Origin: an uncultured Brachyspira sp.
GTDB lineage: Bacteria > Spirochaetota > Brachyspiria > Brachyspirales > Brachyspiraceae
NCBI GenBank assembly: GCA_934725525.1
Contig: CAKVCG010000054.1
Span: 1-10,804 of the forward strand
Length of the DNA stretch: 10,804 bases
Reading direction: 5' to 3'
Shown here: piece after piece, positions 1 through 6,821 of the stretch
How positions within the stretch are numbered: the stretch's first letter is position 1
Layout of the letters: the number at the start of each line of letters is the position of its first letter
Made by a program: the position numbers and the translations under genes
Notes under the pieces: generated by a model
The model's input: the letters and a program-made list of their open reading frames with translations, nothing else
What the model was told of the DNA's origin: nothing
Database searches by the model: none

Positions 1-2
1 AT

Positions 3-76
3 TGGGCCAGCAGGGACTTGAACCCCGGACCCGATGATTATGAGTCATCTGCTCTAACCGACTGAGCTACTGGCCC
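3..76 (-). tRNA. trnM: tRNA-Met, anticodon CAT
   Basis: Read on the minus strand, this folds as a full cloverleaf. The 7-bp acceptor stem is GGGCCAG/CTGGCCC with discriminator A. The D arm is GCTC...GAGC. The 5-bp anticodon stem GATGA/TCATC holds the loop CTCATAA, with anticodon CAT at 40-42. The T arm is CGGGG-TTCAAGT-CCCTG. A CAT anticodon could be initiator Met, elongator Met or an Ile2 tRNA whose C34 is modified to lysidine. The paired first acceptor base pair (G-C) argues against the bacterial initiator, and elongator Met is most likely. The 3' CCA is not encoded, since the bases after the discriminator are AT, so CCA must be added by nucleotidyltransferase. It is divergent from the downstream decarboxylase operon. 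Confidence 0.96.
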
Positions 77-91
77 CAAATTAGTTTTTAT

Positions 92-119
92 ATGATACTA
101 AAAAAGAAAAAAAAGTCAA
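92..119 (-). promoter_or_regulatory. Probable sigma-70 promoter of tRNA-Met
   Basis: On the minus strand, TTGACT (114-119) and TATCAT (92-97) are separated by 16 bases. Each box matches five of six consensus positions. The predicted transcription start is about ten bases before the mature tRNA 5' end, a normal short leader. Located by eye only. Confidence 0.55.
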
Positions 120-179
120 TAGTTTAATTTAGTATAAATAAGAAAATTCATTTATTTAATGTAAAAACGAAAAACATCC

Positions 180-207
180 TTGCAATAAACGGTAAATAAT
201 GTATGTT
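180..207 (+). promoter_or_regulatory. Possible promoter of the decarboxylase operon
   Basis: TTGCAA (180-185), a 16-base spacer and TATGTT (202-207) form a weak sigma-70-like pair, each box matching four of six. The 207-base gap between the tRNA and mmdA is so AT-rich that other pairs are possible, for example TTTACT at 208-213 with TATTAA at 232-237. I see no riboswitch or clear operator in this gap. Confidence 0.25.
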
Positions 208-283
208 TTTACTTTACTAAAATTTGAAAAATATTAATTTAAATATAAACTAATTATAAGGATTTTAATTTAAGGAATTTAAA

Positions 284-1828
284 ATGCGAGAAAAAATAAA
301 AGAGCTTAAAAATAGAAAAGAAAAAATTGAAGAAGCGGGCGGATACGAAAAAATAGAATCTCAACATTCAAAAGGAAAATTGACGGCAAGAGAGAGAATT
401 TTGAAATTGTTGGACGAAAATACTTTTTGCGAAATTGACGCTTTTGTCGAGCATAGATGCGCCGATTTTGGGATGGAAAAAATGAGAATAGCGGGCGAAG
501 GCGTTGTGACGGGATATGGAAAAATCAACGGAAGACAGGTTTGCATTTACGCTCAAGATTTCACGGTTATTGGCGGTTCTTTAGGGCAGATGCATGCGGC
601 TAAAATCTGCAAAGTTCAAGATATGGCTATTAAATTGGGTTGTCCATGCATTGGAATAAACGATTCGGGTGGTGCGAGAATTCAAGAAGGAATTGACGCT
701 TTAAGAGGATACGGAGATATTTTTTATAGAAATGTTCAGGCTTCGGGGGTAATTCCTCAAATATGCGTTATTATGGGACCTTGCGCGGGCGGTGCGGTTT
801 ACTCTCCAGCTTTAATGGATTTTATTCTTATGACTGATAAAACTTCAAATATGTTTATAACTGGTCCTCAAGTCGTTAAAGCGGTGACGGGAGAAAAGGT
901 AAGCGCCGAAGAATTGGGCGGAGCTTTGGTTCATAGTCAAAAATCGGGAGTCGCTTCTTTGATGTTTCCCGATGAAATATCCACACTCGAAGGAGTTAAA
1001 AAACTTCTTTCTTATATTCCGCAAAATAATTTGGAAGATGTTCCGTTTGAAGAAACGGGAGATTCCCCAAACAGAAACGACAGCGAATTATCGAATATTC
1101 TTCCCGACCAGCCAAACAAACCTTACGATATTAAAGATATTATCAAAAGCGTCGCCGATAACGGAGAATTTTTTGAATTGCAGCCTTTATTTGCAAAAAA
1201 TATAGTTATATGTTTCGCTCGTTTTGACGGAAAATCCGTTGGAATAATAGCGAATCAGCCGAATGTTATGGCGGGAGTTTTGGATATTAACGCGGCGGAT
1301 AAGGCGGCTCGTTTCATAAGATTCTGCGACAGTTTCAATATTCCAATAATAACTTTAGTCGATACGGCGGGATATTTGCCGGGAGTAGGACAGGAACATA
1401 ACGGAGTGATAAGGCATGGCGCAAAACTTTTATACGCCTACTCGGAAGCGACAGCTCCTAAAATTACTTTGATAATAAGAAAGTCTTACGGTGGCGCTTA
1501 TATAGCCATGTGTTCAAAACATTTGGGAGCGGATATAGTTTACGCATGGCCATCAGCCGAAATTGCCGTTATGGGACCCGATGGAGCGGCTAATATAATA
1601 TTCAAAAAAGAGATAGAGAACGCGGAAGATTCAAAAAAAATGAGAGCGGAAAAAATTGAAGAATATAAAAAAGAATTCGCAAATCCTTATCGCGCGGCAG
1701 TTAGAGGTTATGTTGACGATATTGTAGAGCCAGAATATACGAGAAGCTATTTGATAAACGCTTTGCATCTTTTAGCGAGCAAGAGAGAAAAGCGAATTCC
1801 AAGAAAGCATGGAAATATACCTTTGTAA
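284..1828 (+). CDS. mmdA: Na+-pumping methylmalonyl-CoA decarboxylase, alpha (carboxyltransferase) subunit
   Basis: This 514-residue protein is an acyl-CoA carboxyltransferase. It moves the carboxyl group from the acyl-CoA, probably (S)-methylmalonyl-CoA, to the biotin on the carrier subunit. Both crotonase-like halves are complete. The N-terminal half has NDSGGARIQEG (126-136) and GPCAGGAVYSPAL (165-177). The C-terminal half has VDTAGYLPGVGQEHNGVIRHG (359-379) and RKSYGGAYIAM (399-409); the paired Gly-Gly turns form the oxyanion holes. The family also includes propionyl-CoA carboxylase beta (PccB) and the longer glutaconyl-CoA decarboxylase GcdA (roughly 590 residues). The length near 510 and the following OadG-, biotin- and OadB-type genes favour MmdA. 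The ATG at 284 is chosen because AAGGA (272-276) sits 7 bases upstream and the N-terminus matches the family. Substrate is inferred from family and context; malonyl-CoA or another acyl-CoA is possible. Confidence 0.93.
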   Translation: MREKIKELKNRKEKIEEAGGYEKIESQHSKGKLTARERILKLLDENTFCEIDAFVEHRCADFGMEKMRIAGEGVVTGYGKINGRQVCIYAQDFTVIGGSLGQMHAAKICKVQDMAIKLGCPCIGINDSGGARIQEGIDALRGYGDIFYRNVQASGVIPQICVIMGPCAGGAVYSPALMDFILMTDKTSNMFITGPQVVKAVTGEKVSAEELGGALVHSQKSGVASLMFPDEISTLEGVKKLLSYIPQNNLEDVPFEETGDSPNRNDSELSNILPDQPNKPYDIKDIIKSVADNGEFFELQPLFAKNIVICFARFDGKSVGIIANQPNVMAGVLDINAADKAARFIRFCDSFNIPIITLVDTAGYLPGVGQEHNGVIRHGAKLLYAYSEATAPKITLIIRKSYGGAYIAMCSKHLGADIVYAWPSAEIAVMGPDGAANIIFKKEIENAEDSKKMRAEKIEEYKKEFANPYRAAVRGYVDDIVEPEYTRSYLINALHLLASKREKRIPRKHGNIPL

Positions 1829-1860
1829 AATTTGAAATTGAATTTTAAGGAGAAATAATT

Positions 1861-2175
1861 ATGGAACATAGCGCGGCGATTACTATTTTTGGAATCATAT
1901 CGGTTTTTATTGCGGCTTTGCTTTTTTATATTTTGGCAATATTTTTGGGTTTATTATTTAAAAACAGAAATGTAAAGGCGGAAGAAGAGATAATAAAAGT
2001 TATCGAAGAGAGCAAAACTAAAGAGGAAGATTTGCTTGACGATACGGAACTTGTAGCTGTAATAACGTCTTCAATATCCGCATATATGGGAAACGGTAGA
2101 TTTGTTATAAAATCGATAAAAGAATCGAAAACTCCAATATGGGGAATGGTTGACAGATTGGGCGATAACATATAA
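1861..2175 (+). CDS. mmdD: Decarboxylase small membrane subunit, OadG/MmdD family
   Basis: This 104-residue protein has one N-terminal membrane helix (about residues 7-33), a charged Lys/Glu-rich linker, and a C-terminal segment with DDTELVAVITSSISAYMG (about 61-78) and TPIWGMVDRL near the end. This is the layout of the OadG/MmdD subunit of sodium-translocating decarboxylases, which anchors the soluble carboxyltransferase to the membrane beta subunit and helps assembly. The size fits that family of roughly 80-115 residues. AAGGAG (1847-1852) lies 8 bases before the ATG, and the gene follows mmdA after 32 bases. The family is fast-evolving, so the call rests on layout, the ELVAVI motif and operon position. 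Confidence 0.85.
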   Translation: MEHSAAITIFGIISVFIAALLFYILAIFLGLLFKNRNVKAEEEIIKVIEESKTKEEDLLDDTELVAVITSSISAYMGNGRFVIKSIKESKTPIWGMVDRLGDNI

Positions 2176-2220
2176 TAATAAATAGAGAATAAAAAAGAAA
2201 TAAAATAAATAGGAGATACT

Positions 2221-2631
2221 ATGATTAAACAATATAAAATAACCGTAAACGGAAAATTATACGATGTTTCTGTGGAGGAAGTCGGAGAAATTTTAGGCGG
2301 AGTCAATACCTTAAAAACGGTTTCGACTTTTGTAAATTCAAATGCGGCGGTTAATAATTCCAATAATGAAAAACAAATTGCAGATAAACCGCAGAACGCT
2401 ATTTTGATAGACGAAAACGCGATTTCGATTAAAGCGCCAATGCCTGGAACAATATTATCGTTTACCGTATCGGTTGGTGACGAAGTTTCGGAAGGGCAGG
2501 TTGTAGCGATACTCGAGGCGATGAAAATGGAAAACGAATTAACCGCCCCAGCGTCTGGAAAAGTTAAATCGATTCATGTGGAAAAAGGCTCTTCGGTTAT
2601 AGAAAATCAAGTTATATTACAAATAAGTTAA
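2221..2631 (+). CDS. mmdC: Biotin carboxyl carrier subunit of the decarboxylase (gamma)
   Basis: This 136-residue biotin carrier shuttles carboxybiotin from the alpha subunit to the membrane beta subunit. Residues 1-30 form a short N-terminal region typical of these carriers. Residues 35-63 are an Asn/Ala-rich flexible linker, shorter than the Pro/Ala linkers of some homologues. Residues 66-136 are a biotinyl/lipoyl domain with APMPGTI (72-78) and the biotinylation motif EAMKMENE (99-106). Lys102, codon 2524-2526, is the biotin attachment site. A biotin ligase is needed but is not in the window. AGGAG (2211-2215) is 5 bases before the ATG. The next gene begins 17 bases after the stop. Confidence 0.95.
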   Translation: MIKQYKITVNGKLYDVSVEEVGEILGGVNTLKTVSTFVNSNAAVNNSNNEKQIADKPQNAILIDENAISIKAPMPGTILSFTVSVGDEVSEGQVVAILEAMKMENELTAPASGKVKSIHVEKGSSVIENQVILQIS

Positions 2632-2648
2632 AATATTAAGGCTGATTT

Positions 2649-3788
2649 ATGAATAGAATTTTAGGTTTGGATTTAAATAATTTAATAGCGGGATTTCATG
2701 CACCTTCTTTCGCTCAAATTATAATGATGCTTTTGGGCGCTTATTTAATATATATGTCGATTTATTATAATAAAAAGCCTTTGCTTCTTCTTCCGATGGG
2801 CGTGGCAATCTTGGCGTCAAATATGCCTTTGCCGAGCATGACAACCGAAGTGGTAAACGGATTTTTAGGCTTTATATTTAGCGGAGCGGATTCTGGAGTC
2901 TATTCGATTTTGGTCTTTTTTGCCGTAGGAACTATGATTGATTTGGGCCTTATTTTAGCTGACCCGAAAAATTTCTTTATAGGAGCAAGCTCTCAAATCG
3001 GAATATTTATAATTTTTTATATTATGAGTTCTTTAAGCGTCTATCTGAATTTGGGAGACAATATTGCAGCCGCCACTTCGATTATAGGAGCGGCTGACGG
3101 TTCGCTTGCAATGTATATGGCTTCATTAATTGCCGAGCCGAGATATTTTGCGCCGATTGTAATTGCGGCTTATCTTTATATGGAACTTCTGCCAATTTTA
3201 CAAACGACAGTTACAAAATTTATGACTACTAAAGAAGAAAGAAAAATTTCTATGTCGTATTTGCGTCATGTTTCGAGAGGAGAGAAAATTATATTCGCCG
3301 TTATAGCTATGGGCTTTTGCGGAATATTTTTATCGAATTCTTTTCCGTTGATAGCGGCTTTACTTTTTGGAAGCATATTGAGAGAGTCGGATATAATTAA
3401 AAATTTTTCCGTCAATTTGCAAAAATCTTTAAACGGAATTCTTACAATGCTTATAGGAATAGCCGTGGGTTCGTCCACGACTGCCGAAACTTTTATAACT
3501 TTCAATACTTTTATTATATTTTTCTTCGGTTTGTTCTCTCTAATTTTAAACACAATAATTGGAATTCTTGCGGCAAAGATAATGAATATTTTAACTGGAG
3601 GCAAAGTAAATCCTATAATAGGTTCGGCGGGATTAAGCGCTTTTCCTATTCCCGCTTGGGGGGCGCATATTTACGGGCAAGAAAATAGTTCTTCTAATTG
3701 TCTGCTTTTGCATGCTATGGCTGTAAATATTTCGGGTATAATATCGGGAGCGGTAGTAGCGGGAATATTGCTCGCTTTTTTTCATTAA
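2649..3788 (+). CDS. mmdB: Decarboxylase beta subunit, Na+ pump (OadB/MmdB family)
   Basis: This 379-residue polytopic membrane protein, with about nine helices, decarboxylates carboxybiotin and exports Na+. Family landmarks are PMGVAILASNMPL (49-61), AVGTMIDLGLILADPKNFF (92-110), GAADG (147-151), AAYLYMELLPILQ (173-185), NPIIGSAGLSAFP (321-333) and LLLHAMAVN (352-360). Aligned from memory with Klebsiella OadB, the Na+-site residues Asp203, Tyr229, Asn373, Gly377 and Ser382 correspond to Asp150, Tyr177, Asn321, Gly325 and Ser330, all kept. Two differences stand out: Arg389 aligns with Trp337, and GADGP has become AADGS. TAAGG (2637-2641) precedes the ATG by 7 bases. The gene ends 4 bases from the convergent ABC ATPase gene, and a terminator-like hairpin lies inside its last codons. 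Confidence 0.94.
   Translation: MNRILGLDLNNLIAGFHAPSFAQIIMMLLGAYLIYMSIYYNKKPLLLLPMGVAILASNMPLPSMTTEVVNGFLGFIFSGADSGVYSILVFFAVGTMIDLGLILADPKNFFIGASSQIGIFIIFYIMSSLSVYLNLGDNIAAATSIIGAADGSLAMYMASLIAEPRYFAPIVIAAYLYMELLPILQTTVTKFMTTKEERKISMSYLRHVSRGEKIIFAVIAMGFCGIFLSNSFPLIAALLFGSILRESDIIKNFSVNLQKSLNGILTMLIGIAVGSSTTAETFITFNTFIIFFFGLFSLILNTIIGILAAKIMNILTGGKVNPIIGSAGLSAFPIPAWGAHIYGQENSSSNCLLLHAMAVNISGIISGAVVAGILLAFFH
3758..3782 (+). terminator. Probable intrinsic terminator inside the 3' end of mmdB
   Basis: The 6-bp stem AGCGGG (3758-3763) / CTCGCT (3771-3776), with one G-T wobble, encloses a 7-base loop and is followed at once by six Ts (3777-3782). The T run encodes the near-C-terminal Phe-Phe of mmdB, and the stop codon follows at 3786-3788. 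It works only in the + direction, because the minus-strand version lacks a T run after the stem. Only 4 bases separate the stop codons of the convergent genes, so this is the only place a + terminator could fit without entering the neighbouring gene. I judged the fold by eye, without an energy calculation. Confidence 0.5.
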
Positions 3789-3792
3789 ATAA

Positions 3793-4521
3793 TTATTTAT
3801 TCAAAACCTTATATAAAAACTCTTTAGTTCTGCTATGTTTAGGATTATTAAAAAACTCTTCGGGTTTTTCGTCTTCAAGTATTTTGCCATCGTTCATAAA
3901 TAAAATTCTTGTGGCGACATTTTTTGCAAATCCCATTTCATGAGTCACAATAAGCATAGTCATTCCTTCTCTGGCAAGCTCTATCATAACATCCAAAACT
4001 TCCTTTATCATTTCTGGGTCCAAAGCGGATGTAGGCTCGTCGAAAAGCATAATTTCTGGCTCCATTGCCAAAGCCCGCGCAATCGCAATTCTCTGTTTCT
4101 GCCCGCCCGAAAGCTGATTTGGATAGGAATATTTTTTATCTAAAAGTCCGACTTTATTTAAAAGATTATCCGCCTTCTTTTCGGCTAATTCGAGGGAATA
4201 ATTTTTAATTTTTATCGGAGCTAATGTAATATTTTTTATAACATTTTTATGAGGAAATAAATTGAAATGCTGAAAAACCATTCCGACTTTTTCTCTTATT
4301 TTATTTATATTCGTTTCTTTACTTAAAATATTTTTGCCGTCAATAAATATTTTTCCTTCAGAAGGCTCTTCGAGTCTGTTTATACATCTTAAAAATGTGG
4401 ATTTTCCGCTACCCGAAGGTCCTATTATCGCTATGATTTCGCCTTTTTCTATATTAATATCTATTCCTTTCAATACTTCGAGTTTGCCGAATTTTTTATA
4501 CAAATTTTCTATCCTAATCAT
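3793..4521 (-). CDS. Polar amino-acid ABC transporter, ATP-binding protein (GlnQ/ArtP type)
   Basis: This 242-residue cytoplasmic ATPase powers the importer encoded with it. All nucleotide-binding motifs are intact: Walker [10 protein letters not shown] (34-42), Q-loop Gln84 in [10 protein letters not shown], signature LSGGQKQR (137-144), Walker B IMLFDEP (157-163), D-loop SALD (165-168) and H-loop His194. The QHFNLFPH segment and the length are typical of the polar amino-acid uptake subfamily. The ATG abuts the permease stop codon exactly (TAA|ATG), so the two genes are translationally coupled. A strong AAGGAAGG site lies in the permease 3' end (4529-4536). The substrate (glutamine, arginine, histidine, cystine or similar) cannot be read from this protein. 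Confidence 0.95.
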   Translation of the reverse strand: MIRIENLYKKFGKLEVLKGIDINIEKGEIIAIIGPSGSGKSTFLRCINRLEEPSEGKIFIDGKNILSKETNINKIREKVGMVFQHFNLFPHKNVIKNITLAPIKIKNYSLELAEKKADNLLNKVGLLDKKYSYPNQLSGGQKQRIAIARALAMEPEIMLFDEPTSALDPEMIKEVLDVMIELAREGMTMLIVTHEMGFAKNVATRILFMNDGKILEDEKPEEFFNNPKHSRTKEFLYKVLNK

Positions 4522-5232
4522 TTAATCGCCTTCCTTTAATTTCTTCTCTATGCTTCTCATAAATGTGGCGAAAATTGAAGTTAGTATTAAATATATTATT
4601 CCAACCGCAATCAAAGGCTCTACTCCTCTATAAGTTTGACTCGTTATGATATTTGCCGAACGAAGCAAGTCTATTCCGCCGATAAATCCCACAATGGAAG
4701 TTTCTTTAAGCAATGCTATAAATTCGCTAACCAAAGCTGGAAGAATTTTTTTTATAGCTTGAGGAATTATAATTTCTTTCATAGACAAACCGTAATTCAT
4801 TCCCAAAGCCCGCGCCGCTTCCATCTGTCCTTTATCGAGTCCTTCGATTCCCGCTCTTATTATTTCAGCGACATAAGCCGCCGAATTGATTCCAAAAGCA
4901 ATTCCAGAAATTAATAATATAGGAGTGTTTCTTAAAGCCCCGACAAAAACGACATTTGCCCATATCATTAATTGAACAACTGCGGGAGTCCCTCTTATAA
5001 GATTGACAAATCCAAAAGCCAATTTTGAAATAGGATTAAAATCTTCATGTCCTTTTACATTTTTCAAAGGATAGAAATGCGAAAGTTCCATAAGGGCGAT
5101 AAATATTCCCAAGACGATTCCAACCAGAGCGGCAAACGCGGTAGTTCCAACGGAAAATAGAAGCCCCTTAATCATATAAATATATCTGCCATGAGTAAAG
5201 AATATATTTTTAAGAAGCTCCAAATATTCCAT
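4522..5232 (-). CDS. Polar amino-acid ABC transporter, permease (HisM/GlnP type)
   Basis: This 236-residue inner-membrane permease has an amphipathic N-terminus and about five hydrophobic segments. It has the RGTP motif (80-83) and the EAA coupling loop EAARALGMNYGLSMKEIIIP (138-157), which docks on the ATPase. An extra hydrophilic stretch of about 22 residues (51-72, starting SHFYPLKNVKGHED) follows the second hydrophobic segment and makes it a little longer than the usual 215-225. Such insertions occur in some members, but its role is unknown to me. There is only one permease gene, so the transporter should hold a homodimer. The ribosome site is weak (GGAA about 9 bases upstream), which would keep permease output below that of the binding protein. 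Confidence 0.94.
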   Translation of the reverse strand: MEYLELLKNIFFTHGRYIYMIKGLLFSVGTTAFAALVGIVLGIFIALMELSHFYPLKNVKGHEDFNPISKLAFGFVNLIRGTPAVVQLMIWANVVFVGALRNTPILLISGIAFGINSAAYVAEIIRAGIEGLDKGQMEAARALGMNYGLSMKEIIIPQAIKKILPALVSEFIALLKETSIVGFIGGIDLLRSANIITSQTYRGVEPLIAVGIIYLILTSIFATFMRSIEKKLKEGD

Positions 5233-5250
5233 TTAATTTTTCCGTTCTAT

Positions 5251-5275
5251 AATTTTAAGATTTAAAATTTTAAGA
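5251..5275. repeat. Short direct repeat AATTTTAAGA in the binding-protein/permease gap
   Basis: Two copies of AATTTTAAGA occur at 5251-5260 and 5266-5275, with a period of 15 bases. They lie in the 84-base gap between the binding-protein and permease genes, where a stabilising or attenuating element would be expected. There is no GC-rich hairpin here. In such AT-rich DNA the repeat may be chance. Confidence 0.3.
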
Positions 5276-5316
5276 CAAAACTTAAATTACTTAACTATAA
5301 AAAATATTTTATTAAT

Positions 5317-6051
5317 TTATTTAAAATATTTATTTAATAAAGCGTCATAAGTTCCGTTTTCTTTAAGCGTAGCCAAAGCCTTATTAATATCGTCCAAAAG
5401 TTGAGTGTCTTCTTTTCTAATGGCTATTGCGTATTCTTCGCTTTCCGAATCCGTTTCAATCAATTTTAATTCTGGATTTTGCGCCGAATAATTTTTAGCA
5501 GGCTCGTAATCCAAAACTACCGCTTGAACTTTTTTTGCTTTCAATCCCATAATCGCTTCCGAAGTAGCGTTATATCTTTGAACTCTAACATTTGAAATTT
5601 CCGACACGATTATATCTCCCGTATATCCTAAAACAACGCCGACATCTTTTCCGACTAAATTATCGAAAGTGCTTATTCCGTTTTCATCGTTATTAACCAC
5701 TATCGCCTGTTGAGATTTATAATAAGATTCGGAGAAATTGACATTCTTTTTTCTTTCTTCGGTTGCCGTCATTCCCGCGATTATCAAATCGATTTTTTTC
5801 GTTTGTAAAGCTGGAAGCAAACCGTCAAAAGCCATGTCTTCTATTTCAATTTCCACATTTATAAGTTTCGCTATTTCGTTCACAAGTTCTATATCGAAAC
5901 CTATAATATTTCCGCTCTCTCTATACTCGAAAGGCTCAAACTCGGCGTTTGTTCCGACATACAACTTTTTACTTTCTTCCTTACAACCTATAATCGCAAT
6001 AATAACGGTTGCAAAACCTATAATTACTTTTAGAATATTATTTTTGAACAT
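5317..6051 (-). CDS. Polar amino-acid ABC transporter, substrate-binding lipoprotein
   Basis: This 244-residue binding protein has a lipoprotein signal: Lys/Asn-rich start, hydrophobic core (8-22) and a loose lipobox AIIG-Cys23. The mature protein would be lipid-anchored outside the inner membrane. It is a family 3 periplasmic binding protein, with YVGTNAEFEPFEYRE (about 31-45), IIGFDIELVNEIAKL, FDGLLPALQTKKIDLIIAGM and TATEERKKNVNFSESYY in order. These segments line the amino-acid carboxylate/amino pocket in relatives of GlnH and ArtJ. It is the first gene of the importer operon, with AAGGAG (6058-6063) 6 bases before the ATG. The exact ligand is not decided by what I can see. Spirochaetes tolerate lipoboxes like this one. 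Confidence 0.93.
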   Translation of the reverse strand: MFKNNILKVIIGFATVIIAIIGCKEESKKLYVGTNAEFEPFEYRESGNIIGFDIELVNEIAKLINVEIEIEDMAFDGLLPALQTKKIDLIIAGMTATEERKKNVNFSESYYKSQQAIVVNNDENGISTFDNLVGKDVGVVLGYTGDIIVSEISNVRVQRYNATSEAIMGLKAKKVQAVVLDYEPAKNYSAQNPELKLIETDSESEEYAIAIRKEDTQLLDDINKALATLKENGTYDALLNKYFK

Positions 6052-6100
6052 AATATGCTCCTTAAATCCATATTTAATTTTTAAGATTATTATTTATAGA

Positions 6101-6129
6101 ATTTTATATTGTTATTGAAAAATAGTCAA
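6101..6129 (-). promoter_or_regulatory. Probable sigma-70 promoter of the amino-acid importer operon
   Basis: On the minus strand, TTGACT (6124-6129) is followed by a 17-base spacer and TAAAAT (6101-6106), each box matching five of six. The predicted start near 6094 gives a leader of about 43 bases to the ATG at 6051. It is back-to-back with the mcsA promoters about 20 bases away. Confidence 0.55.
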
Positions 6130-6148
6130 GTTTAAATATTTGTAAATA

Positions 6149-6176
6149 TTGTCTTTGTTTTTATCATTTATATAAA
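6149..6176 (+). promoter_or_regulatory. Candidate distal promoter of mcsA-mcsB
   Basis: TTGTCT (6149-6154), a 16-base spacer and TATAAA (6171-6176) match four and five of six. The predicted start is near 6183, leaving a leader of about 78 bases before the TTG start at 6261. Confidence 0.4.
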
Positions 6177-6203
6177 ATAAATTCAATTTATTTAAACTTA
6201 TAT

Positions 6204-6232
6204 TTGCAATTTTTTATGTTAAATGGTAAAAT
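6204..6232 (+). promoter_or_regulatory. Candidate proximal promoter of mcsA-mcsB
   Basis: TTGCAA (6204-6209), a 17-base spacer and TAAAAT (6227-6232) match four and five of six. The predicted start is near 6239, just upstream of the Shine-Dalgarno site at 6248. The TTG that opens the longest reading frame of mcsA is the -35 box of this candidate, which argues that translation begins further down. I see no CtsR-like direct repeat in the region. Confidence 0.4.
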
Positions 6233-6247
6233 TTTATTTATAATATT

Positions 6248-6253
6248 AAGGGG
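6248..6253 (+). promoter_or_regulatory. Shine-Dalgarno site that sets the mcsA start
   Basis: AAGGGG lies 7 bases before the in-frame TTG at 6261. The upstream alternatives, TTG at 6204 and ATG at 6216, have no purine-rich site in front of them. The protein from 6261 begins MTCNIC, placing the first zinc CXXC right at the N-terminus as in known McsA proteins. Confidence 0.75.
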
Positions 6254-6260
6254 TAGCACT

Positions 6261-6815
6261 TTGACTTGCAATATATGTGGTAAAGAAAAAGCGGTTTTGC
6301 ATATTACCGAACAGAGAGGCGGAGAGTTTGAAAAAATAAGTATCTGTAAAAAATGCAATGAAGAATTAAGAGTTACAGAAAAATGTTTGGAATATAACGA
6401 TAATGAAGTATTTTCGGTATTGACGAAATTGCCAAATCATAAATCCGTCTCAATAAAAAAAGTTAGTAAAAGTAAAAAACGTTATAAAAAAGTATGTAAT
6501 GTATGCGGATACTCTTTAAGTGACTTTTTAGAATCAAAAACCGCAGCCTGTCCGAAGTGTTATAATAGTTTTGGAGCTTTCGTTGATAAAATGGTTAAAA
6601 AAATTCATCGCTCGAATAAGCATACGGGAAAAATTTCAAACAGAAATTTATCGAACGAAGATATAGAAAATGAAATTTCAAGATATAAAGACAATATGGA
6701 ACTCCTTAAAAAAATGGAGAGATACGAAGAGGCTAACGAATTAAAAAAGAAAATAGAAAGTTTGAACGAAGCTTTAATCTCTAAAAAATCTGAAAAGATA
6801 GAAGAAAAAATATAA
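6261..6815 (+). CDS. mcsA: McsA-like zinc-binding UVR protein, McsB partner
   Basis: This 184-residue protein starts at a TTG codon with an AAGGGG site; an open frame extends upstream to 6204 but lacks family similarity. Four CXXC pairs are intact: Cys3/Cys6, Cys29/Cys32, Cys79/Cys82 and Cys97/Cys100, enough to bind two zinc ions as in Bacillus McsA. A basic linker (about 60-77) separates the pairs. The C-terminal UVR domain (about 134-172), with ENEISRYKDNMELLKKMERY then EEANELKKKIESL, is the motif by which UvrB, UvrC, McsA and ClpC-class proteins make helical contacts. In Firmicutes McsA activates and binds the arginine kinase McsB and links it to ClpC and CtsR. Here mcsB follows after only 6 bases, so the pair is an operon. 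Neither ctsR nor clpC is in the window. Confidence 0.88.
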   Translation: MTCNICGKEKAVLHITEQRGGEFEKISICKKCNEELRVTEKCLEYNDNEVFSVLTKLPNHKSVSIKKVSKSKKRYKKVCNVCGYSLSDFLESKTAACPKCYNSFGAFVDKMVKKIHRSNKHTGKISNRNLSNEDIENEISRYKDNMELLKKMERYEEANELKKKIESLNEALISKKSEKIEEKI

Positions 6816-6821
6816 ATATAA

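Noticed and set aside
1926..2363. 145-codon minus-strand open frame over mmdD and mmdC
   Set aside because: It lies antisense to two well-supported genes, is made of low-complexity Ser/Ile/Phe runs and has no ribosome site. It is a shadow of the plus-strand codon pattern.
3786..3799. 14-base palindrome TAAATAATTATTTA covering both convergent stop codons
   Set aside because: It is made only of A and T and arises largely from the two facing TAA stops. It is too weak to act as a terminator for either strand.
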